Positions 23,635 to 31,842 of a stretch of 64,000 nucleotides of DNA are shown one piece after another. Source of the DNA: Setomelanomma holmii. Taxonomy: Eukaryota > Ascomycota > Dothideomycetes > Pleosporales > Phaeosphaeriaceae. Below the pieces are notes generated by a model. That model ran no database searches. It was not told the origin of the DNA and was given only the letters and a program-made list of their open reading frames with translations. The translations under genes and the position numbers were made by a program. The stretch covers positions 124,001-188,000 of the forward strand of contig ML978193.1 of the NCBI GenBank assembly GCA_010015745.1. Reading direction: 5' to 3'. Each line of letters begins with the position of its first letter. Position 1 is the stretch's first letter.

Positions 23635-25018
23635 ATGCATCAAACTCAGCAAAGGAAGCCCCGTAAGCTTAAGAGCCGCCATCCCACACCAAAAAAGTCT
23701 TTGCGTTGTGAGTTAACTGCGGTTGAACATGCCTTTATTGCCGGCGCGTGCATTGCTGGTAGCCTCTCCCACAACGACTGCGCCAACCTCTTTGGCCCTG
23801 GTGTTGCCAGCAAGTCTACGATAACTAGGACTTGCCAGCGGGTTAAAGAGCGTGCTCTGGAACTTAATTCAACTATTATCGACCCTTGCTGCTTTAACAA
23901 TCCATCTAAGAGAGGTGTACACCGACTACTTGATGATGAGCAGCGCGCTCAGGTTGTAGCTATCACTACTGCGTCAAGAGAGAGCCGGGAGAAGGAGAGC
24001 TGACAGGCTATCAAGGATGGAGACTTTGAGAACGCTGGCCTGCCAAAATTCAGTGTATCGCTTCACCAAAACATCATGTACGATGCTGGGTACGCTAGGC
24101 AGCGCCCTAGATGGAAGCCTTCACTCACTCAAGCTCAACAACAAGAGCGCTTACAGTGGGCTCTCGCCCACAACCCTGATAAATACGAGTATGGAGATGG
24201 CCTTGGCTTTAATTTTAGGGACGTCGTCTTTACTGATGAGACTCTAGCTTAGATAGGAGACGAGAGAGGCATGCTGAGAGTGTGGTGTAAAGATGAGGAG
24301 CGCTTTGATAATGATGTCAAAAAGGACCGCAACCGCAGAGACTGTTGTCTCTAATTCTACGGAGCCTTTAGGTACGACTACAAAGGCCCTTGTTACGTAT
24401 ATTTTGAGGAGACAGAGGAAGGAAAAGCAGTCTGCAGAGGAGGCTTTGAAGAAGGAGAATGCACAGCGCAAGCAGGACAACAATATCCTTCAAGGCAACG
24501 CCCGTGCTGCACTTCATATACTCCAAGAGAGTGACGTCAACAAGAGATACAACACTAGGAAGAAGCAATATGTGCCCTCAAAGCATGACTACAAACATGG
24601 TGAGCGTAGGCGTGGTGGAATAGATGGTTACCACCATTGCAAGGGTGCACTTAAGAAGCTTACCCCATGGATCAATTCACTTAAGGAGAAGGGAATACCC
24701 TGTTTACTGCTACAGGATGGAGCCCCAGCTCATAAGTCCCGAATTAGTCGCGATTACTTAACTGTTGAGCGCATTGAGAGGATGTGGTGGCCTGGCCACT
24801 CCCCTGAGGTTAATGCATCTGAGCATGCCTGGCCATGGATGAGGCGTCATGTGACTCGCGATTTCACTCCAAGTTGTACGAGAGAGGAGTGTAAGAGCTA
24901 ATGGGAGGCAGAGTGGGAGGCTCTGCCTCAAGAGGTTATTAATAAGTGGGCAGTAGGCATACATGAGATGGTGCGCAGGATCATCAAACATGAAGGGAAC
25001 AACGACTTTCACGGCTAA
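23635..25018 (+). pseudogene. Degenerate Tc1/mariner transposase (DDE type)
   Basis: Reads from MHQTQQRKPRK to a final NNDFHG, about 460 codons. The N-terminus holds a helix-turn-helix-like region ('SHNDCANLFGPGVASKSTITR'). The catalytic triad is visible: Asp in 'VVFTDET', Asp in 'LLQDGAPAHKS', Glu in 'NASEHAW', with 34 residues between the last two (DD34E spacing, Tc1-like). It is broken by in-frame stops at 24001 (TGA), 24250 (TAG), about 24352 (TAA) and 24899 (TAA), and by a one-base insertion near 24415-24425 that moves the frame. At least three of the stops fit C-to-T change at CpA or CpG, as from repeat-induced point mutation or deamination. It cannot be translated as one protein. Confidence 0.9.
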
Positions 25019-25170
25019 CTAACCACCAGAAAAGCTCGTGATAGCTCCATCTAGATACAAATCTATAGCCTCATCAATTTCAGCTTAAAAGACTACGGCG
25101 TCGTGGTTGTGAGTATCGCTTTTGTCAGGGCGTACACTGAATCGGCGATGCGCGATCGCTTTTCTGGTGG

Positions 25171-25210
25171 GGTGGTCAGTGCGGTGCATGACTAAAAACC
25201 AGCTCCTTCG
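25171..25210 (-). repeat. Right terminal inverted repeat of the mariner-type element
   Basis: Exact reverse complement of 23511-23550, followed by the TA at 25211-25212 and then unrelated flanking sequence. Confidence 0.93.
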
Positions 25211-25212
25211 TA

Positions 25213-25807
25213 CTGAGGCCAGTGAAGATTTGGGGCCGAGGCGATGCTGGCACGGCCGGGTGCTGCGTGCGTATGTATAGACCGTATCACACGTGCTCCC
25301 TGGGCAGAGTGATGGTGCACAGAGCGCCGCAGCGTTGGTAAGTACATGTCGATGGGACCACAGTTGCCACATCCAAGTGCATTAGAGGAAAAGTAAGATG
25401 GACTGTAAAGTTGTCTCATGCTCATAAGTCGCTTCTGTGCATGACTGGTTGGAGTGATGGTATCTGATTTCTAGTCGTCACGGTTAAATGCCGCACAGCA
25501 CGAGATGCTACACCTTTAAATCCTCGATATTCGTCACGTCCAATGTTCTTAAGTCATCGAGGCAACCGGGCGCATATAGCGACGCCGACCATGCATGCGT
25601 AGAAATTGTTGCCTCGTAACTCACAAGCCAGGTCCGTTCTCGCCCGTCGCTGGATCTCGCCCAGGCAAGGGATTCACATATCTCCATCGATCTTCATCCT
25701 GCTCGTGCCTGGGTATCCTGTCCGTCTGCGAATGCTCGGCCATCTTCTGCATGACTTCCTGCTCGAATTCTATCGTCCTTTGATATGCGCCTGGCAGATC
25801 CCTAAGT
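25213..25807. other. Intergenic with an unexplained minus-strand frame at its right end
   Basis: The left half shows nothing gene-like. On the minus strand, 25863-25621 is open and reads like protein ('EHIIDELRDLPGAYQRTIEFEQ...RWRYVNPLPGRDPATGENGPGL'). It overlaps the last codons of the Pex20-type gene in another frame. No canonical intron joins the two well. Confidence 0.35.
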
Positions 25808-27468
25808 TCATCGATGATATGTTCCCTTGACATTGTACGCTCTAAATTGTTCTGAAATCTCATCAGTTATTGGAATGGGTTCGCCTGTCACAGGGTTTGC
25901 AGCGTACTGTTGATTTTGGTCCGGGTCCTCGTAAAGTGGCATTTCAAAGTCGATCGCTGCATGGGACAGAATCGTAGCATCGACAGGAGGGATTTGGCTG
26001 TCGTCAGGCCTCGATGCTTGTTGAGGCGCGCTGGTCTGATCGTTAATTTCGACAATCTTGTCGTCGTCGACTCGGACTTCGCGGTCTCGTAACCTCCGCA
26101 TCAGCTCGAGAAACTGCGAGTTTTGGAACTTCTCGCTTGTGTCATGAGCGACTCGCTCCAGCAAGCGTCCTGCCGTCGCTGCCATCTCATCTTCGTCGTT
26201 CATTTGTGGCTTCTTCTTCTTCTTCTTCTTCTTCTTCTTCTCCTCCTCCTCCTCCTCCTCCTGTTGTTCAGGCTGCTGTTCTGTTCGCTCGTGCGGCGGT
26301 GTACGCAAGTATCCTGCAGCTTCCAGCTCTTTCCATATCTGTTCCTCGCTCACGGGCAATTTCGCACCCAGTGGGTATTGGGACATGAGCCGCTCGTTGA
26401 TAGCAGTGATCAAGCTCTCGGCACGGGTCCTGACTTCTTGCGGAGCGTCACGGTTGACTATCCGTTGCAGCGAGTCTACTACCCACTTCGCTTCGTTTGC
26501 GTCCTCGACAAGTTTTCCACTCTGTTCCAGGTGCGCCATATTCTCGAGGTATGTCACGGCTTCTTCGGTTCGCCCGAGACCAGTCTCGCTCCAAACTTGG
26601 ATGGCAGAATATACCGCTATACCATACATTAGCAACCGTAGTACGACCGAATAATACTACACACCTGGCCGTGTCTCCCGTATCCGTATAAGAAGAGGAT
26701 CCATCTCACCAGGCCGGTCGCAGCCCATGACCTCGGGGTTGGCCTGGGCTGCCTGCGCTCGACTCTGCTCGGCTTTCAAGTCAAGCATGTCTTGCTGTGC
26801 TTCTTGTTCAGCTTGCAGGAAGGCTTGTTCGAATGCCGCCTCGTCGAATCCTGCCTCTTGCACGGGCTGTTTGCCTTGGGCAGTCTGGGAGACTGGCGCA
26901 TTTTGGAAGGTGGGTGTCTGCATGAAGCTTTGCCCACCAAACCCACCCATGCTATATCTAGACATGGCTCCATATGTGTTCTGCTGCTGCTGGCGTGCCG
27001 GCGCTTGAACAGCCGCTCCTTGCTGCATCAGGAAATCCTGGTGCCATGACGGCGCCGCGTTTGCCGCCTGGGGCTGCTGCCGTTGGAGTGGTTGCACAGG
27101 CGAGCTGGAGATGTTGAGGCGTTGGAAGTCGGCGGCCCAGCCAGGAGCTTGTGAGGATTGTGCAAACTGCGGAGGTGGAGGGTGATGCGCGAATTGTGGG
27201 GAAGGGTGGTGGAAGTCTTGCTGTATTGCGCCTGGCCGCCCGGCTTGAAAAGCGTCGAACTCAGAGTCTAATGCGCCGGCGTTCCGTCCTGACGAAGATC
27301 TGAAGCCCTACACATTGTCAGACACATGGAGTCGTCTCGGCAGCGCGTACTGACTTGTGATGGAGAATGTCGCCCGACCAACCGGTCTTGCTGCAGGGTC
27401 CGGTCGACGGTGGTATGTTTCTGAAAGTTTTGGAGGGCATTCGAAGGCCCGCAAAGAGCGTCTGCCAT
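25808..27468 (-). CDS. PEX20: Pex20-type peroxin, PTS2 co-receptor
   Basis: Three exons: 27468-27355, 27307-26665, 26616-25808 (introns of 47 and 48 nt), 521 aa. The N-terminus 'MADALCGPSNALQNFQKHTT' carries the conserved Cys6 and the N-terminal block of fungal Pex20 proteins; in this family that Cys is the site of monoubiquitination during receptor recycling. The middle is Gln/Ala-rich with 'QQDF' and 'WHQDF' motifs of the WxxxF/Y kind and 'FDEAAFEQAFLQAEQEAQQD'. The C-terminal third includes a run of 7 Glu and 10 Lys made by a trinucleotide repeat. It acts with Pex7 to bring PTS2 cargo to the peroxisome. The stop at 25808 follows 'EQFRAYNVKGTYHR'; an adjacent frame stays open past it, so the exact C-terminus is less sure than the rest. 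Confidence 0.9.
26211..26261. repeat. Coding trinucleotide microsatellite (TTC)n(TCC)n
   Basis: About ten TTC units followed by about seven TCC units on the plus strand. In the Pex20-type gene on the minus strand they encode Glu7-Lys10. Unit changes here would keep the frame and only alter the length of a charged tract. Confidence 0.9.
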
Positions 27469-28133
27469 GGCTAAAGGACAAAAGAAGGGGTATTAAAGCA
27501 TGCTAGAATAATATGAGGAAAAGGTGTGGAGTGTGGTCGTGACGGGAGCGTTTGAACATCCCGCTGATGCTGCTGATTCAAAAGCCGAGGCACGCTCAAT
27601 GCGGGCCGACGTTGCCATGAAATCGCAGCCACACGATGGCGTAACCCGCACGTGAACGCCTCCCTCTCGCCGGCTAGCAACGTCCCGCTCTCCCATAACT
27701 TGGCGTCATGAACAATAATGGTACTTGAAGACTGGGTAAATTTTCACCGCATCGTAGCTGGTGGCTAGCCGCGCACTTTGGTGAAGTATGTCGTTATTAG
27801 CTGATGAAGCGCAGTAGTGGTGCAGGACCGGTGAAGAGCTGTGATGCAGTTGAGATGCACGAGCTGGAGTAGTGTCCGTATGGAAGCAAGGGCGACGAGA
27901 CGAGTAGCAGAGCTGGTTGTGTGTATGCATTTAGTACAGAGAATAAAGACGATACTTAAAGTTTGCATAAGAGATGGGCATGCGAAGTTCAAATGCAGTA
28001 TGTGATGTTTGATAGAGCAGAGCGTTAGTGGTATATGCTATGAGAAGACGATCAAATCACCCCTCAACACCCTCGTTACTAATGTATAGAATCATGGTCC
28101 AATGAGATCAGCATTAGAATGGAGCTCCGTCCT
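27469..28133. other. Intergenic, 5' flank of the PEX20-type gene
   Basis: No gene is seen. The frames present are short and overlap on both strands. The right end is the 3' flank of the coiled-coil gene that stops at 28134. Confidence 0.4.
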
Positions 28134-30068
28134 CTACCTGAAGAACATTTCGCCGAGTGTGACATTCTTGCGCTCCGACCGTCCCACATCACTCCGCGAT
28201 CGCGATCTTGACTTCTTGCGCACAAAGGCGTACTCCTTCTTGCCGCGGCGATCGCGACTCTCTGCTTCAGTGAAGAGGCGGTCTCCATGGCCTGAGCGTA
28301 GGCGCCGGGTGTGCTCGAACAGAACATCGGTCTCGCGTTGGCTCATCTCACGGAGGACGATGATGTAGCTTGGGTCCTGTGTACGGTGATTAGTATCAAT
28401 AGGCCGACAATGAAGTGATCGAAAACTTACAACGTCATACTCGTAGGGAATATCGTAATAGTGTAGCGTCTCGATGTCCAAGTAGTTTCTGTGTATCTTG
28501 GCATAGGTGGGTTGCGCTGCAATGCGTAGAGGGTTGTTCGGTGTCATGCCCTGTTGCAATTCCTTTTGCTTCTCCGGATGCACCAAGGCCTGTATTTGAT
28601 TGTCCTGGAAGCCGTACTGAGAGAGACGATCGCGCATTGCCCTTTCCAGCTCCTCTTCTTGTTTCTTCTTCTTGGCTTTCTCCTCCTCTTCCTTTGCCTT
28701 TTGTTTCTGTAAGAATGCCTCATACTCGGCTTTCTCCTTCCCCTTGCGTTTCTCTTCCTCAATCTTCAGCTGCATCATTAGCTCCTCGCGCGCCTTCTTG
28801 GCCTTCTCGGCATCCATGACCTTCTTGCGCTCATACTCGTAGATGACGCGCTCGCGCTCTTCTTTGGCCTCTGCCTCTTCCTTGGCCTTCTTCTTGTTAT
28901 ATTCATCGACAGCGCGCTGTTGTGCCTCTTTGGCTTCTTTGGCTTGCTTGGCCACCTTGGCTTCGTTCTCGATAATGATCCTCTTGCGCTCCTCTTCCAT
29001 AGCCCTGGCCTTTTCTGCTCTTTCGCGGGCTTCCTTCTCCATCTTGGCTGTGTTCTCGTCGATAATACGTTTGCGTTCTGCGTCTTGCTCTTTCTTTTCT
29101 TTCTCCATCTGAGCAATGATTCTGTCACGCTCCTCTTCCCTCTCCCGTTTCTCCTTGGACATCTTCGCCCTCTGCTCATCGAGCAAACGCTTACGTTCTG
29201 CTTCATGCTCCCTCTTCTCCTTCTCCATCTCAGCGAGAAATCGATCGCGCTCCTCTTCTTTCTCTCGCTGTTCACGAGTCATCTTCGCTCGGTTTTCAGC
29301 GATGATGCGCTTTTCTCTCTCCTTCTCGTCTTGGATTCGCCGCTCACGTTCGCGCTCCTCCCGCTCTCGCTTCAGCTCCCATTCATGCCTGAGGCGTTCC
29401 TCTTGCAACTTGATGCGTTCTTCTTCAGCATCACGCTCTGCCTTGTCTTTGATATACTTCATCTCCAGCTTGCGCCCCAGCAGATCCTCTCGTCGTTCAA
29501 TCTCATCTTCGCGCCTTTCTCGTTCGATCTTTTCTTCAGCTTCCCTGAGTCGTTGCTCAGCAAGTGTCAACTTAATCTTATCCTCGTAATCACGAGGGTC
29601 GGCGCGGTGAGGCGATTGGTGGTGATCGTGATGGTAATCATGCCTGGAACGCGAACGAGCATCCTTCCTTAATTCCAGTTGAAGTTCGGCAATCTGATCT
29701 TCCAGCGCCCACTCGCCTGGAATTCTACGCGATAAACGTCCGCGATCGGCGCTGGAGTCTCGGTGTTCGGTGCGCACGTTGGGACTACTTTCATTGTCCA
29801 TGCGCGTGGTGTTGTAAATGGTCACGTTGGGAGCTGGCGCATGACCTTGTGAGCGGGTACGGTGGAGATTGGTTGTGTAGTGAACTTCGGGAGCCAGAAA
29901 CTCACTCGTTCGGCGACCATAATCGGGACGGTAAATATCATCGTCCTTGTATTTTCGCGGTGGAGGCTTGGATGCTTCTGCTCGAACGTGGCGGACACCG
30001 GAAGTAGACTTGTACTTGGAGCTATACCACTCGTCGTCGGTGTAGTCCCACTCGTCTGGGGAAGGCAT
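28134..30068 (-). CDS. Coiled-coil protein with conserved C-terminal domain, unknown function
   Basis: Two exons, 30068-28431 and 28376-28134, give 626 aa. The 54-nt intron has GTAAGT, a perfect TACTAAT branch site and ACAG. It is a multiple of three without a stop, so the unspliced frame (644 aa) is also open. Splicing restores 'IPYEYDVDPSYIIVLREM'. The N-terminus (1-150) is polar with 'DEWDYTDDEWYSS'. Residues about 160-470 are a very long charged helix in which near-identical stretches 'ERKRLLDE.RAKM.KE.RE.EEERDRIIAQMEKEK' recur. The C-terminal 'PTYAKIHRNYLDIETLHYYDIPYEYD...YIIVLRE' resembles the fungal DUF8035-type domain; that family name is from memory and not checked. The C-terminus has an RS-rich basic patch. 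No role is assigned. Confidence 0.85.
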   Translation of the reverse strand: MPSPDEWDYTDDEWYSSKYKSTSGVRHVRAEASKPPPRKYKDDDIYRPDYGRRTSEFLAPEVHYTTNLHRTRSQGHAPAPNVTIYNTTRMDNESSPNVRTEHRDSSADRGRLSRRIPGEWALEDQIAELQLELRKDARSRSRHDYHHDHHQSPHRADPRDYEDKIKLTLAEQRLREAEEKIERERREDEIERREDLLGRKLEMKYIKDKAERDAEEERIKLQEERLRHEWELKREREERERERRIQDEKEREKRIIAENRAKMTREQREKEEERDRFLAEMEKEKREHEAERKRLLDEQRAKMSKEKREREEERDRIIAQMEKEKKEQDAERKRIIDENTAKMEKEARERAEKARAMEEERKRIIIENEAKVAKQAKEAKEAQQRAVDEYNKKKAKEEAEAKEERERVIYEYERKKVMDAEKAKKAREELMMQLKIEEEKRKGKEKAEYEAFLQKQKAKEEEEKAKKKKQEEELERAMRDRLSQYGFQDNQIQALVHPEKQKELQQGMTPNNPLRIAAQPTYAKIHRNYLDIETLHYYDIPYEYDVVSFRSLHCRPIDTNHRTQDPSYIIVLREMSQRETDVLFEHTRRLRSGHGDRLFTEAESRDRRGKKEYAFVRKKSRSRSRSDVGRSERKNVTLGEMFFR

Positions 30069-31842
30069 GACTGCGACTGAAATTACGGTGAAGTGCTGAG
30101 CTCAGGAAAGTCGCAAGCTGCTCGGGAGCTTCACAACAATGCGTATGCAGGCTCAAAAGTCAAAGCAATCAGTGTTGAGACTTGACTGAAGTTGTCTCGG
30201 GCGATGGGTCAAGGCGGGGTGAGGGCGATAATGAGCGCTGAGGGGCGACACAAGCAGTCTGACACAAGAGCGCACGACAGCAGGTATCGTAAGAAACCAG
30301 AAAGAAGGAGCTGGAAAAAGGCGGACGACCAGGGCATAAGAAAGATTTCGAGTTCCCGCTCTCTATGGGGGCCAAAAGGCACCCACGATGCGCTAGTCAT
30401 CAGGCAGCTCCCGCTCGGGGCTGAGGACCGGTCTGGTGAACCAGCATCGTGCAGCAGCCCTTCTGCAGAAGAGGATAAGTGGCGGCACACATGTCCACGT
30501 CTTCGTCTTTACCCACGATGCGCTTTGCGGCATGGAGCGGTGTGGCTCCTCGCCTTTTCATTGCTTGTCTCTTGCATCCTTTGGGCGCGCAGAATCCATG
30601 GTGATGTCTACGAACGAGGGGCACTCTAAAATTGGCGCAACGCTCTTGCCCAATTTGGCCGCCGGGGGCTAAAAGATGGGACATTTGGTACTGTCAGCCT
30701 TAACGATCGACACCATAATCTTTCCAACAGCACGGATAACACACCATCTGTGGCATCGCACGTTGGCCGCTGTTCTTGTTCTCTCCATTTGCCGCTGCAC
30801 TGATTGCAAGACACGGAGGCGGCACAGGAAGCGCCTCGTGAAACCCCTTTTCGAACGCTGACATTCAATCATACCGTGACCACTTTCTGTTCTGGATCAA
30901 GCTCTCATGTGCGTCTCGGCGACATCGGCTTTTGCCTGTCATCTGGCGGGGCATGCGCCATGAGGATCAACCTTGATTTGCAAGCGAGCATTAGGCCCTC
31001 AGCCGCACCCTTAATTCCCTTCATGCAGCTCTCCGACAAATCGTATATCAAGGTTGACGAACACGAACGATGCGAGGATCTCAAGCCTTGTGGCCGACAG
31101 ATTCTCCTTGGAGTGGTCTGGTGTAGAGACGAGATGGATGATTTGCTGAGCACACCTCCATCGCTAATCAACCAAGGGATTCCTGGAAATAAACAAGCAC
31201 GACACAAGCTGTACAACACGCAGCAGTACAAGAGAAGATAGCAGCTGAAGTTGTTGTGTCACTTCAAAATCGCGGACAATTCATCAGCAGCGATACCTGA
31301 TTGTATTGGGCACTGGACACTGATATTGGACTAGCATACTTGCCAAATGAGTCTTCAGGTATAATATGGTGGTTAGGTCTGCCCGCAGATGCTCAACGGA
31401 AAGTCACACATCTGCTTCGTCAATCGCCGGCCTTGACATGGTAATATACAGTAGCATACCTGAACAAGTACCGAGCAAGAGTAGAATCTATACCAGGAAG
31501 AAGACTACATCCATCGCAAGCGGAACCGACAGCAACGCTATCTTCAATATATTCATATTACGTTGCAGCAGTCACATCATCAAGAACGTGTCACTGTGGT
31601 TACCACTGCTCCAGTGAGCATACATGATACCATAAGACGAGCTCACTAATGCATCAATCCTTACTGCACATGTCATGACATTCATTGTACATGAGTGGTG
31701 AGCAACCTACGCTACCTTCACGCTATATGTATATTCTATTTCAATCGCAGATCCACCAAGGACGCACAAGAAACGACAGTGGGTATCCAGCATCCACCAA
31801 CCATTATTTTCTCCTCCTGCTAGACCGAACTTAATCATCAAA
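30069..31842. other. Intergenic, no gene recognised
   Basis: About 1.8 kb between two minus-strand genes. Short frames only, such as 30804-31241 (+) facing 31231-30905 (-), which shadow each other. The string ACCCACGATGCGCT occurs twice (near 30380 and 30511) without a wider repeat around it. Confidence 0.4.

Larger units (their letters stand above)
23511..25210 (+). mobile_element. Tc1/mariner-type DNA transposon, complete ends, dead transposase
   Basis: A 1700-bp element bounded by perfect 40-bp terminal inverted repeats (23511-23550 and 25171-25210) and flanked on both sides by TA (23509-23510 and 25211-25212), the expected target-site duplication of this superfamily. It encloses one degenerate transposase reading frame on +. 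The ends match with no mismatch that I can find, while the coding part carries several stops and a frameshift. The copy therefore cannot make its own transposase but could still be a substrate for one supplied in trans. Confidence 0.92.

Noticed and set aside
28843..29672. Frames of up to 250 codons on + opposite the coiled-coil gene
   Set aside because: Antisense of Glu/Lys/Arg-rich codons, giving Leu/Phe/Ser-rich pseudo-membrane protein; no independent support.
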